A DNA stretch of 64,000 nt from Symbiodinium natans (lineage: Eukaryota > Sar > Dinophyceae > Suessiales > Symbiodiniaceae). Made by a program: the position numbers and the translations under genes. Shown here piece after piece: positions 49,384 to 62,529 of this stretch. Within the stretch, counting starts at the first letter, position 1. Every line of letters starts with the position of its first letter. Under the pieces are notes generated by a model that saw only the letters and a list, made by a program, of their open reading frames with translations, had not been told where the DNA came from and did no database searches. Location: assembly GCA_905221605.1 (NCBI GenBank), contig CAJNDS010001057.1:626528-690527 (forward strand), in the 5' to 3' direction.

Positions 49384-52300
49384 CTACACAGTTGGGTTTG
49401 CAAATTCAACCCCTTCCGAGCCGAAGATCTTGATGATGTCATCGACTCGGATGATCATCTCGGCCGCCTGCTTCCAAATGGTAAGATGGGCTTTCTGCCA
49501 CGAGCCGCCCCAGCAAAGCAAGCCCAAGAGGTTAGAAAAAGATGGCAGAAAGACTCCTAAGCACAAGGAGCCGGAAGGAAGTGCAACAAAGGGGGGAAAT
49601 TCCACTCAAGTCTCCTCAACCCCTCAACCCCTCAACCGCTCCACCCGCTCCCTTGACCGGCCTCTGCTGCAGAGCAAAGCTGCGACATTTTGCTCCTGAA
49701 AGACTCCATGATGCCCAGCCTGCCAGGCGCAACGGCGAGTAGGGTGTCAAGGGGCTTCGAGCTTGGCATCAAGCTCAAAAAAATCACGACACCCCCCAAA
49801 GGGCCCCAGACCACGGAACAAAGATCAAGCCCCAGCCATTCCGTGGGTGCTCCGGGGACCCGGGCTGCTTCATGTCTGCTACGCTCCCCGAGTTGAACTC
49901 GAGGCCCGTGGAGTGCTCTCCTCTCAAGAGCTAAACGAGCACAAAGGGTTTTAAGGGCCGTCTTAAGGCGTTCAGGGTTTACACGGGTCTGGATGGGTTT
50001 AGATGGCTTTAGATGGGTGTGGGGAGCTTATGGTTTAAGAGCGGAAGTTCAGGGATGCTTCGAGGGTTTTCTCTGACCTGGGGTGTTGTTCGAGGTGGGT
50101 CAGGGACGCACCGTGCCTTTGGCGTGCGCCGCACGCAGCTGCCCCGCCAGCTCAGCCGAGTCCAGGCCTTGAAGCGGCAGTCGAGGCGGAAAAAAAAAGT
50201 ATGCGGGGGTTGCTCGTCGCAGTGAGCAGAAAGCCTCACCGCGGGGTTGGTCTAGTGAGGGAGCTTCATGGGGATCGGAGGACTCCGAGCATTCCGAGGG
50301 CTCAAGGGCCCAAGCCGGCATTGTCAGCGAGGATGACTGGAATCTGCCTTGGAGCTCGCAGCCAAGTCTCCCGGCAAAAGTTCTTCGCACCTCTAGCCGC
50401 ACCAAGCCGAGGCACATCAAAGCCTTGCCGAAGGCCTCCATGGCCGCGCTCTCCTTGCCACCGACCTCTCTGCTTCGCGCGAAACGAGCCGAACGCGATC
50501 TTTCCCGGTATTTTGCGGGATCAATGTGCGGGCCACACCTCGGTGAGCTTCTCCTGCACCGCCTGCGACATGGCCTCGAAGAGAACCCGATGTCAAAACC
50601 CCTACAGATGACTTGCAAGGCCCCTTGCTTTCCGGGTCGACATGTCCCTTCACCAGTTCCAGCCCTTGGGCCCATGCCATTTCCATCGCTCCACCGCCCC
50701 AGACCTATGCAGAATGCAGAGGCGAGCCGGATTCTGAGAACCGCTGCCCTCTGGCAGTTCTGAACGAGCTGTGGACATCTGCAGACACAGGGAGCTGAGG
50801 TCAAGGCGACGCGCGTCTCCTCCAAAGATTTTTGTTGCTTCAATGAGGTCCCAAGCAGTTGGAAACCAAGCAGTTGGAAAGCAGCCCCACAAGACCCAGC
50901 AAGAAAGCAAGCATTGTGGGATCCTGCACAGTCTGGAAGAGGACCGCCAGGGCATCATGAAGAGAACGCTCGGCCTGAAAAGCGACAGCCGACTGACATT
51001 CGAAACGGCATTGCTTTCAGGTCATCTCTCTCTACTCACGGCAAAGAACGCGAGAAAGAACGGAGAATGCGAACAGGTGGAGAGGCTGACACCTGTGTGG
51101 AAACACAGTTTTCAGGGGCCTCGTCCAAAACGTGGGTGGAGCTGCCCCGCAGCCTCGTCGAGCAGCTTCGAAGAATTGGTCCGAGTTCCAGCGGAGGACG
51201 TATCACGAGCTCCCGGCACAATGGTGCAGGCCTCGCCTTTGGAGCAGCCAGAAAACCTGATGCCCATAACAGACATCTCAATTTGAGAATTACGGTGGCT
51301 CACCGAAAAGCTCCGGTAGGCTACAGTCATGGCACCCCACCCCAATGCTTTTTTGCCAGCTCTGAGTACCCAGCTTGACGACTTTGTCTTCCCCTCAGCT
51401 GAGCAATGCTACGAGTACCCGGGCACCAGAGTATCTCGCCCTCTTGAGGGAGAGCGGGAGAGGGGGGCAAGGGAAGAAGAACACAAAAAGCAAGGCGAGA
51501 GAGGAAGCGAGGGCGGCACCGATCATGATCTCTTCGATCTTCTTGCACGTGCCAAGGGTCGTCATCTCCGGGTTATCAAAAGTGGACACCTACGTCAAGG
51601 AGCCACATTTTGAGCAAAGAACTGGGAAGCCACGGAGCTTGCATGGCTGTGCCGTCATCCGACACCATCAGGTCCCACTTCCCTGTCCGGCGCTGGGTAT
51701 CCGCACAATGTCTGCTCCGAGAACAGCAGCCAAGCGCTCAGAGCCATCGAAATCCTTAGCATGAAAAGGTAAAGTAAGTTTTGTCTGGCACGTAACTTGA
51801 CTCAACATCACACAAGTTCCCGGTCCAAATATGCACTTTGCGCCGAGCATTTCCAAAGCCTTTGGTTGTGTGGGTCTCGTCTTGGCGCTTGCCATACCAA
51901 TGATTTGGGAAGCGACTTCGTTTCTAAAGGCTCCATCAAGCACTAGCACGACCTAAAAAACGACATGTCGAATGTAGCTGATGTCTTCTGGTGCTCTCTG
52001 TGGCGACACAGCGGGTGTCTACCTTCCAGAGCAATCCGGCGGGGCATGCGAGCCCGCAAGGGCACTTTCGGTGCCATCCCCAGTTTTGTCTCAACATGCA
52101 TCGCTCTGCAACGAACGATGAGAATGCATGAACATCTCCAGTAAAGTCCGACGGCTTTCAGAGCATCAGGGCAAATGAAGCACATCCTCAGCCATGGACA
52201 GAGTGCTCGATCGCCATGACCCCAGACTCCTTGAGCAGCTGATCCTGGGAGTTTTCAGGTGGTTATGGAGTCCAGGAAGCACTCTGCAAGATCTTTTTTG

Positions 52301-55052
52301 GCTTCGAGGGCGCTTTGAGTTTCCTGGCTCGTGCAAGTCGAGGCGCCGAGGAGTCCCAAAAGAGCATCGCTGGTATGCTGGGATGCTGGGATGCTTGGGT
52401 GCTGGGGCCCAGGCTGGATAGTTGTAGATCAACTGGCGGTTGATGAAGACCTTTTGGCATCATGTGACATCATGTCACGAGAGACAGGTGGAAAACAACC
52501 AACGAATCCCATCTCACTTTCAGAGCTCGCAACCACGTCTCCGAGCCCCCTGCATTGCACTTGTGTGCGACAATCTTCTCTATCTTCGTCTTCATCTTCT
52601 CCTGTTCAGGGAAGATCACCCCGCTCCAACTGGTCTCTTCAGATGTGTCGGTCCCGGTTGGGCCTTCTCAGCTTGTTCGATCTCCGCCACTGCTTCTAGG
52701 GAGTCTACCTTGCACGCACATCAGGTGGCAGGTGGGCCCTGATGCGTTCAAGCCCTGCTCGGCGTCACAGGGGTTTATCCTGCCTTGACGCGAGCACCAT
52801 AGATCTTGATTTTGTCCGTGTCCATTTGGCAGTTTGCCACTAGAACCTGACACTTGCAAGTTGACTTGCAAGGCAATTCGAGGAACCCAGCGGCTTCGCC
52901 ACAGCCCGAAACACTGCGCGCGTGAAGACTGAACACCGACTTGATACTTCCTCCACCCACTTCACTTGCCTTGCAATCTTCGAGCAGCTTCTTATGGCCT
53001 GCGCACATCGGCTCGGTACCACTTCTCGGACACAGAACTCGAGGCTCCGGCCAACACCAATGCGCTTCTCAAGGATGAAGCCCTGACGAAAAAGGCGGCG
53101 GCAGAAAGGTTTCGGCTGTTCTTGGCACGCCCCTTGTGCTCCCTTTGAAGCCTCCTCCAGAAAGGAGTCCTTGAGGGAGGCGCCCGGCTTTTTCAGCACC
53201 TGTATCCCAAGTCTTCCATATCATCTGTCGAGGCTTCTTGAAGTGCTGGGGCCGATGTCTTCACTTGTACCCTCGGCCTGGATGTAGTCCAGATTCGGCC
53301 TCTCACAGGATACGCAGAAACACAGAGACAACACGCGCACGAGAAAGGGGGCCCCCTTTGCCGGCCACGGCCTCGGAACCCAAAACAGCGGCTGGGGCCG
53401 GCGCTTTCCACCCAGGCGAAGAACTGCATCGACGGCGAGCGTCGCAAAATGGTCCTTCTCGTGCTGCAGCCTGGGGGCGGGAGTTTAAAGAGACACATTC
53501 GATCACATTCGTCACCTTTTTCGAGGCCCGCACAGCTTGGAGCTTAAGGTGGTCCTTGCTATCCGCAAGAGATCCTGCAGAGGGGACGGGATGGCCCAGC
53601 CTTGGGTGCCACGATCCCGAGCGCTCCTCGCGGAATTTCACGGGATCGCTGCCGTTGTCCATGGCCAGTGCCTCTAGCCTCGAGCTTTAGGAAACGAGGA
53701 AACGGGGGCAACGAAGAATTTGCACCTAAACCCCCTTGCAGAAAGGATCTCCCAGAAAAAGGAAGCCTAAACCCTAGACCTAGATGAAGAGGAACCCCCT
53801 ACATGAAGAACAACCCCACTGTGTCGCAACAATGGCCCAAGCTCCAGACTTGGCACGGGCGGCTGCCAAAGCCATGCGGTAGCCTCGGATGATGACCTCC
53901 AGGGCTCTGGAACTGGGTTGGGGAGTTTCAACATTGTTGCAGAAGGTACCGGATTCCGAAACACGGCAAACTCATCTGCCACATGTCCGCCAGAAGATTC
54001 TGCTTTCCCACTAACCTCCGACACCACCCGCTGTCTTGCAGCAGGGCCTGCGGGTGCATCTTCGCCTCGACTAGATTCTGCGCCTGGGAGAAAGCTTGTG
54101 CCGCAAAAATCCCCGTGACCTCAATAGGTCATTTCTTTGGACCCGGAGCACTGCTACACAACAGCAAGTCTCGTCCTGTGCAGGAGAGAAGGGCTGGCTA
54201 AGCTCTGCATATAAGAAATGTACCGTTACTTACGCCCCGGATGCGCTGGTACTGAACCAGGTGTCTCCCTGAAAAGTCAATAGACACCTCAACCTGAAGC
54301 TCATCACACTCCCGCTGGCCGGCGGAGCGGCTTGGGGTTGTTGATGGTGTGCAGTGCCTCTCAGGCCCTTGCATTTCGCAGCATCTCAGCAGACAGCACC
54401 ACCACTGATGTCCTCGGGCAATGCAATCCGTAGCTACAGTAGTGGGCTCGCTGCTTGGCTTCGTTCTTGGCTGCACACGTGCCATCACCACATTCCTGAT
54501 CCTGCAGGTCAGGCATGCTCAAGTCGCCAACGGCTGTGCACATTGCTTATGGCCCTGATTTGCACCTCTAGAAAAACACACGTCGTACGGGCTCGGCCGC
54601 TCTGAGCGGAGTGAATGCAACGCTTCTCAGGCGCCTGTGTCTTGGAGATGTCGACCAAAATCCTGCAAGTGGCAAGAAACCAGGTAACTCACAGTGTTGC
54701 CCAAGCATTGCCCCGCCTGGCTGCAGGGTTGTCGATCCACACGGATTTCAGGATGGTGGCTCCATCGTTGGTCACGGTGGCGTCTGCCAAAGCGCCAGCT
54801 CAGAGTCTAACTTTGCCCGGCGCGTGTCTCATCACGTGTCTCTAGGCTCCCGGCTGGAATTGGGTCCCTGGCCCATAGGCTGCAGGATCTTGTCCATGCC
54901 TATCTCAAAGTCGATTTACCTCATCCCCTCTTGGCCTCTTTAAGACCACCCCACCCTCCTCTCCCCTCGGCCCTTTCGATTTGTGCCTTTTGGTCCCAGG
55001 GTGGACTTGACCATGTCGCCGATGGCGATGGCTCCGATGAAGGCCTTCGCGA
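49384..55052 (-). CDS. CCT2: Chaperonin CCT subunit beta (TCP-1 beta), about 28 exons
   Basis: Cytosolic group II chaperonin subunit. Exons read from high to low coordinates: 54987-55052 (AFIGAIAIGDMVKSTLGPK), 54867-54899 (MDKILQPMGQ), 54717-54783 (ATVTNDGATILKSVWIDNPA), 54635-54662 (ILVDISKTQ), 54479-54501 (DQECGDGT), 54367-54412 (TSVVVLSAEMLRNAR), 54048-54083 (AQNLVEAKMHPQ), about 53850-53896 (VIIRGYRMALAAA), about 53612-53660 (DNGSDPVKFRE), about 53533-53574 (DLLRIARTTLSSKL), about 53415-53455 (HFATLAVDAVLRLG), 53152-53199 (VLKKPGASLKDSFLEE), 53058-53082, 52784-52846 (MDTDKIKIYGARVK), 52664-52708 (VDSLEAVAEIEQAEK), about 52565-52608, about 52410-52448 (FINRQLIYNYP), about 52192-52225 (GVMAIEHS), about 51518-51583 (STFDNPEMTTLGTCKKIEEI), then pieces to QAAEMIIRVDDIIKIF ending at a stop at 49384. 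GDGTT, part of the nucleotide site, is rebuilt across a splice. Donors are GT, GC and GA. The N-terminal exon was not found. Confidence 0.92.
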
Positions 55053-56179
55053 CTGATCAGGACACCACTGCCGGGAGAAAGTCCAAAACTGACATCGAAG
55101 AACGAAGAGCAAGACGTGCCACACAGCCTGCAGACGGGCGAATTCGCCTGCCGCTTTTGCAGAGCATACTTTTGCAGCGGCTTTTGCAAACAAGAACTTT
55201 TCTGTTGCGCGCCTCGGTCTTCGCCTGCGCCTTCCTTGAAGATCTCGGGGCCCCCAAGAAGTGCCTTGTGCCTGGCAGAATGCTACCCCTCTTCAGCACC
55301 ACCCCGCTGCCGTCGAGGGTGCAAAAGGGGCCGCAGAGAGTTTCTCGGGACCCTCGCATCGAGTCAAGCATGCCGGGGAGTCATCTTGGAAAAGAGGCTT
55401 TAGCTCCAGTTGCGGAGTCTCGGCACGTGCATTGGAGCCTTCCCTTTGAAAGACGCTGCGGACGTAGGTGGCACATGTGTGCACATGTGCGGCAGTCGGC
55501 ATCGAAAGCCAGCTAAACTTGCATCCGTACCTGAGTTGGTCAGATGCAGAGCTGACAGGGGGGTCCCTGGCAGGAACTCTTTTGCCAGCTCCAAAAGCCG
55601 TGTCTGAAAGTCTTTGGAAAGTCTCGCAATACTGAGACCCGCCATGTTCATGACAGGGGTCATTTTGGGGTCCTTGTGTCTTCGTGTTCAGCCATGTCAT
55701 GACGTGTGCGGGGATCCCAGTTTCTCCGGCTTTCAACGCCCTGAGGAGATCAGTGTCCAAGTTACCACAAGTCAACCCGAGGATACACTCTTGAACTGAT
55801 TTCGGAATGACAAAGCACAAAGATTCCTTCATCACTTCTTGGACTCTGTAAAATTCCGACTCTCACGCAAGTGGAGTGTCCAAAACCTACTCGCTGCACC
55901 TTCCCATTCTATCAGCAGCCATTCTGGAGTGGAGAAGGCATGTGCTGGCCGAGTAGATGCCAGCAGGCGTGCAGAAACAAGAGGCAAGCCGTACATCAAA
56001 ACTGGCCTGCCGGAATCAACAACTTCATGTGCATGTGAAGTGCCATCGGAGGTTTAGTGTATTTGCAGCGTCGGCCTCACAGCATCTTTAGGACTTCCAC
56101 TTCGCAAGGCCTGGGCTGCAGGGGCACATTGGCGAGAAGCACGAAAACCCAAAGAGCTTTTCCGTAAGGCCCCGGGCAC
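55053..56179. other. Region between the Cpn20-like gene and CCT2
   Basis: Should contain the 5' end of CCT2 and the 3' end of the Cpn20-like gene, neither identified. A + strand frame has a Cys-rich stretch (ACRFCRAYFCSGFCKQELFC at about 55140-55200), possibly chance. Confidence 0.35.
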
Positions 56180-58614
56180 TCAGAGGCATCCACCGAGCGG
56201 AACTCGGACTTGCCGAGGTCGAGCTTCACCTCTCAAACCGATTCTCACCGACTCTCCCCTTCTGTCGTTAGAAACTCTCCAGAGAGCTCAAAGGGGCTTC
56301 TCCCCCACGGGAAGGCCTCGTTGCCGAAACGGAAACGAACAGTGTCACCGACAGCAAGGTCCTGCAAGAAGGTTCCCGGCTGCGGCAAACTTGTTCAATA
56401 ACTCCAGATTCAGCTGAGCTCAGCTGAGTAGAACTTCAACATCTTCCCCCCTAATGCGTCTCCATAAAGCTCAGTGCGGAAGCGACTCAACCCATCTCGA
56501 CGCATCTCAACCCTTCATTTGGCTTTATCAGGCTTCCCATGCCCTGGAGACTCCGTGCTCGTACCAAACTACCAAACTCAACCACTCAAGAGCTCCGTGG
56601 CAATGGGCTTTCCGAAGCGATCCAGAGCGTCCTCACCGACAGCCACAACCTTTCCGGGTGTGCCACAGCACGGCTGAGCACTCCTATTAGACGTGAGCTC
56701 CTCTTCCGACAATGGATCCCATGCTTGTCGATTCATCATACGAGAGGCCATATGGGCTGGTGCTACTGCACCGGGCCTCACCGATCGTGGTGTCGGGCTT
56801 GGCAGCACCCTGCGGAAATTGAGAGCTTAGCGAAGCCGAATCTTGCCACCGAGAAAACGACCTGCTCCCATCTCGCAATCCCTTGTCATGCATCATGCCG
56901 GCAGCCTTTGAGAGTAAGATGCCGCCCTGCGACTCTGCTTTCTCCTCCAGCAGCTTCAGCAGCACCTTCTTTACAGTCAAGTGCGTGCTGTCTTTCAGCG
57001 TGGCTCTTTGCAACATCCAGAGCTGTGAAGGCGACCTTTCCCCTGGGCATCTGGATGGTCTCCAAAGTGGGCTCTTCACCCGAATAGCTGAGCAGCACAT
57101 CGTCATCCCTGACCTTAGCAGGGTGGTGCATTGCCTGACCCGATGGAAGGGGCAGGCCAGGCATGCAAGCGTTCACGCCCGTACTTTCACGCCAGGCAAC
57201 GACTCAGCCGCGGGCAAGGACGTGATCCTCGTCGTTATACGTTACCTGCATTCCGATGAACAAATGCATGGGCGAGTGTGTCGATACACTGAACAAGAGC
57301 AAATGCATACGAGCCTATGCATACGCGCAAACACCCAAGCCGAACAAACTTGGCCAAGCTGCCTCCTCCACACCATACTTACCATGAAGCACTTTCATGC
57401 CGACCTCGGTGTTGCATGATGCTGCATGCTTGCGTGACACCGGCTCAAGCGAAGCATCGCCACAGCATCCCGCCTGCGCCCATACGGGCACCTGCACTCC
57501 TGTGTCCTGCCATACGATGCCAGTGCACACCAAGCCAAAAACTAACGTTAAGACAGTCCTTAAGAGTACCTTTGTGCGTCTCTGGCGTTTCTGATGCACC
57601 TTCGTCAAGCTCTGTGCATGATTGAGTGCGAAATTCTGCACATCTCTGATCTTCGTTGGGTATAAGACGCAAGCAAGGCAAGCATTAAACCCGAAGGCAT
57701 GAAATGCACTGCGAATTTATGCGCTGCAGCTGACATTCTTAACATTCCTGCTGCAAAAGCAAGTACTGCCGTGCACCTTGGAGGCACTTCGAACACTAAC
57801 TTTTTTGCTCGGGGTGAGGGCCGATCTGAGATTCTTGGAATATGAAGGTTGGCATCCGACAATGAAATGCACCATGCATGTCTAAGGGTATAAGGTTCAT
57901 GCGGAATCTGAGTCAGAACACAAAGACATGACTTGGAGACATGGAGTGCAAGCAATGCGCACTTAGGTCAGATATGTGTTGCGAGCAGCCATACAACAGA
58001 ATCCGAAGCGACCAGATTGGTGTTGAAACCCAATCCCGTCCTTTATAGCACCCGGGCCGATGGCCACCACCTCGCCTTCGCTGGGCTTCTCCTTGCCCCA
58101 GAACCCAGGTGTCCCAGTAGTAATAGCACAACACACAAGAAGCACCCCAACAAACCTCCCCCCTCTTTTGTAGCTCTGTCCGAGGAGGTCGGCAGCAGCA
58201 ATCCGGACTTCGTGCTGGTCACGGTCTCCTCTGCGACTCAGAGAACACACATAAAGACACACAGTAAACGAGCCAAGAAAACGAACCAAACTCCTTTCAC
58301 CATCCCCAAAGGGCGCCTTTGACTTGACCAGGACGTAATCGAAAAGGGGAGAAAGCTCACCCTGGACCTTGAGCAGGCGTGGGGTGGCGAATAACCTCCT
58401 GTGCGGAATTGTGGGGGCAATTTGCGGAGGGACAGGGCTGGGCCTGAACTGCCTCGCCAGCCGCGCAGGGCATCCGCGAAGAGCCTCCCGATGCATCCGG
58501 CGGGGCCGGCATTTGTAAGAGAACCTCTGCAGGCTCAACCCGGCCTGTGTGGCCTCTGTGTGGGACAACAAAAGCCACTCCGAAGGCCATGACCAACGCG
58601 GAAGATGCCAACAT
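56180..58614 (-). CDS. Plastid-type Cpn20 co-chaperonin (tandem Cpn10/GroES domains)
   Basis: Starts at Met 58614 with a signal-peptide-like MLASSALVMAFGVAFVVPH, then an Ala/Pro-rich transit-like stretch. Domain 1 exons: about 58316-58367 (VQGELSPLFDYVLVKSK), about 58165-58215 (TKSGLLLPTSSDRATKE, the GroES mobile-loop region), about 58044-58093 (EKPSEGEVVAIGPGAIK), about 57985-58020 (NLVASDSVVW), about 57043-57115 (RDDDVLLSYSGEEPTLE). Domain 2 exons: about 56900-56995 (HLTVKKVLLKLLEEKAESQG, GILLSKAA), about 56590-56660 (GTPGKVVAVGEDALDRFGKP), about 56305-56365 (DLAVGDTVRFRFGNEAFPW), about 56180-56235 (EVKLDLGKSEFRSVDASE). Two GroES modules in one chain is the chloroplast Cpn20 layout; it caps the plastid Cpn60. 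The signal peptide fits dinoflagellate plastids, which are reached through the secretory route. The 3' end and some linking exons are unresolved. Confidence 0.82.
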
Positions 58615-61600
58615 CGCTCCTGGACGGTGGCGAACGCTGATGGCATCTGTCAGTGCTTCCGTATGGCATCCCTCCAAAATGCAAGAGATTTGTTGATGGG
58701 TGGGCGAACTGCACATGGGTGTGACTCGGGCTGTTGTGCCGGAAGTCGTCTTGCCACGTCTGCTGATGGCATGTCTGCTGTAGGCACGTCTACCTCAGAA
58801 TGCGTGCCCTGCAGTGTTTGCTTGACACACTGCCAAAAGCCCTTCTGGCTTGGTTGAGAACATGACTGAACTCGTGTGTGTTCTTTTCACAGAGCAAGAC
58901 TGAGCTTACATTACTACTGATACGCTTCATCCACTTGCCCTGGTGCCCTCTTCGCCAAGCTGGGGCCTCCGAGACACCTGGAGCGAGGCATCCGCGACAT
59001 GGGCCTGTCACAAAATGCCGAGTTTGGTAAAGAAACCCAAGAGCAAAGTCTCGGCCCTCGGAGCAGGAGGGCAGGCTCGCCTCATCTTCTATGCGCTGCA
59101 AGCACTCAGCCTACCGTTTAAATTCAAACTGTTTGACGCTTTCATCCTGCGAAGTCTGAGCCTTGTTAGCTTTTCTGACTGCCATGTTTCGTGTACCGTG
59201 GTCATCCTATGCTGGGCTCGCTAAAGGCAGCTGTGCCGAGAGCGGCAACGGCGAAGCCCTTTGAGAAGCGCCTTCTTCGAGCATCCTGGCTCTGGTGCTC
59301 CACAAAGCACCACGCAAAAGTTCAGAGGGCAAAACTTGTTGTCCCTGGATTGCAGCCTGACCTTCGTGGAAGGCCTCGCACTAAGGTCAGAATCCTTAAA
59401 TCCTAGGGTCCTAGGGATTCCTAGGGTGAGAACTAGGGAGCGGTTCTGCTTGGCAAATGAGCAGCTCATCACCACCTAAAAACGATACGGCGTGTGCCGC
59501 GCAATCTTTGCACACAGTGTCACTACGACTGCTGCTAGGATGGCAGCAGCTGCGCACACGTCGAGCAGAAACCAACATACAAAAGTTGCAGAAACGACGG
59601 CGCTGCGATGAGATGAACCCAAAAAAATGGGGGCTGGATCCTTTGGGCACCGGATTCATCGGATGTTCGACTCAGTTTCGAGGACATGACGTGGAATACG
59701 TGGGCGTTGAGAGGGCAGGCCTCGACGACTTGGATGGGGACACACATTCACTCCAGTATCTCCAACGCAGCGCGACGTGGCTAAAGCCGCTAAAGCCCCT
59801 GTACAGGACCCGGGTCCTGGCACAAGCTGTGGAAAATGGCCTCTGTCAATGTTGGGGCACGAGGTCAAAGATTAAAAAAATTGCTGGAAAAGATGCTGCT
59901 CGCCTGTGCCCCAACAGAGACAAGATGGGCCAAAAGATGCTCAACACCTTAACGACCTAATGACGTAATGGGGCCACAGAAGGTTTGCCTTCGTGGCCCC
60001 CTTCGTGGTGGCCCTTCGTGTCGAAGCGCACAGGTGGCGCACTACTGCTTCATCGAGACCTGGAGCTGATACATGGCAAAGCACAAAGCAATCCGCAGTC
60101 TGCCGCCATCTGCAGTGGATGTAGGCCCTCGAACACTTGCAGGCCCCTCGCCTGGTGCTCCATGAGATTTATGGAAATCTGCTTTGTGAGATCCGTCGTT
60201 TGCTTTTCGAGAATGTCCTGTCGACGATCCACTCTCTGACGCTACTGGCGGTTCAAAGCTTGCGTTGAAGTGACTTGCGCACGGGAATCTGTTGAAAGAG
60301 ATGTTTCGAAACTTCTGAACCTCAACATGCTTTCTGCCATAGCTCGCGAAGCACCACATTCGTGCGGCCAGGGCGTTGCTTCGACTCGGCCGCGACTGTA
60401 CTCGAGTATATTACAGCCTTGGTGTTCTTCAAGCTCCCATCCTTGTCTGTAACTCCGAGGATGGAGCCACCGGTACTGGCCTGCCAAGGGCATAGGGACG
60501 TCATAGGGTCATAGGAACATCAGCACCGGCAGATGCCCCGCGTTTAGCCCCCCCCCAAAAAAATGCTAGGGGAAAAGCCTTGCTCTTGCTCGACCACCGG
60601 GCAGCTGCAGCTTCTACCTCACAGGGCAGAGTTTCTGCACTCAACATTCTCGGAACTCGCAGAGCAGAGGCCAGCATGCTTTGGCTTCCTTTGTCATGCA
60701 GGGCGCGGCTGCGCCTTTCTGCTAATCACAACTTTCCCAGTTATGGGTCTCTGGAACGGCAGTAGCAGCAGCAGCAGCAGTAGCAGTGCAGTAGCAGAAG
60801 CAGGAACAGAATCAGCAGTAGCACTGTGAGTAGTAGGAGCAGCCACAAAGCGCCTCGTTCTGGTCACACATGGAATCCATACCTAGGACTGCAAAGATGA
60901 TCATGCGCAAGCTGACGACATGTCCGACGTGCAGCTTAGGTTGTGGCAGTAGCCCAAGGCACTGCAACAGTACATGGTGAGGCCTGGAACACAAGCCCAT
61001 TTTCAAGGTACTCTTCTGGTAGATCACACGACTTTGAGCCTCCAAGTGCGGAGAAGATGCAGTTCCTGTACTGGGAGACGCGCGATTTGGCCTGCCGTTC
61101 CAGCTTCGGGAAGCGCAAAATCCACGTCAAAGGATTGCGTGCACCCTGGCGCGGAATTTGTACACGCCTGGACCTCTTCTTCTGGAGGACACTCATCAAC
61201 CAATGCTGCGTCGTTCTGCTGTGTCGTCAGCCAGCGATGGCGCACAGCCTCATGACTGTCATGACGGCCAGGACTTAGGGGCGTCAGCCATCGAAGGATC
61301 TCGACCAAGGACCACGAACTGTTCCGCGGCCCCCGCTTCCTTTGCAAGTGGCCGATCCGAGACATCCTGTGCACCAATAGCGCTATGCATCTGCTTTCAA
61401 CCGATGTGCCTGGGCGCCTAGCAGGTAGTTACAACGCTACACTCGGCCATAACCAAGTTGGGAAGAAAGCGAGCCACATGCAACACAAGAATGCCAGTGG
61501 TGACCAAACTCCTTCTTCATCGTCTGACGAAGGAAATCCGCACCTCAGCGGAAGCGTGCCTCCTTGCATCTTCTTGCACAGAAAACAGCAAAGCAAAAAA

Positions 61601-62529
61601 AAAAACATCAGGTGCCATGCCAGATGCTTGCCATGGTCGGTGCTCTGGGCAGCAGGCCCAACTGCGAGCAGTAGAATGGCATCGTCAGGTCGTTCGTGCC
61701 TTTCGGCCCTTGCACAGCGGCTTCTCTTTTTCTATCCTCTTTACATGTCTTGCTTAGTATCTTCAATGATCCAGCCACTGTTGGATGACCTACCTATCCC
61801 TGTTACTTGCCCACGTTTGAGGGAAACCACCTGTACACCCGGCTGGTGGGCAGTGAGTCCGGTTTCCCCGTTTGCTCTCATTCGGGTCTCGATTCAAACC
61901 TTTCAGCTTCGTACTTTCAACTGTCTACTTGCCGCATTTCGCAGTGCTCGGCAACTTCAAGAGCTGTATCTGCTTGTTAGGATGCACAAACCCTGCATTG
62001 CCGGACATTTGGACAGATTCGAAAGGTGTGTGAGCATTAAATTTGCAATTTCGTACTTACATAAGCTTTGAATCAAAGCTGTCTTCGGCAATGGGCCCTG
62101 ACGCGTTTCTAGGTGCTTGGATGAGCATTGCAGAACTGCAAAATCAAGCATTTGCGGCCTACAACATGGGAGGGTCAAGGGGGGACGATTTCGCTCATCT
62201 TCCTTGGTCATGAACATTCAGGAATCCGCTCCATTGCACATGGCAGAGGTTGTCTGTTGTGCTCTGTAGCGCACCCTGTCATCTTCTGGCCTTCGAACCT
62301 TTGAAGCTGTTTGAAGCTGCTCCCCTAGCCCGTCCCACTCAGAGAGGTGCCTGGACGAGCACAGATGGCATCCTCGCCCTCGTAGGGGAGGGCCTGAGAT
62401 CTCAAGCTCTTGGCCCCAGTCTCCCCGAATCAGGGCTACCTGGGGCCCCAAACGCCAGTCAGCAAGATAAAGGTCGTCACACCGACGGCCTACAGCTGCA
62501 CTGCGGCATGGTAAAGCAGCAGAAGGTGA
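58615..62529 (-). other. Region with unlinked minus-strand exon-like pieces
   Basis: Coding-like minus-strand stretches include about 59665-59720 (VVEACPLNAHVFHVMSSKLS), 60050-60232 (DRRQDILEKQTTDLTKQISI, then NLMEHQARGLQVFEG, helical) and about 60998-61050 (CDLPEEYLENGLVFQ). They may be 3' exons of the kinase-like gene or another gene. A (GCAGTA)n-like run lies at about 60762-60800. No family assignment. Confidence 0.35.

Noticed and set aside
53199-53240. Minus-strand reading MEDLGY as part of CCT2 exon before VLKKPG
   Set aside because: It cannot be joined in frame to the following exon without a stop; probably intron sequence that resembles the expected peptide by chance.
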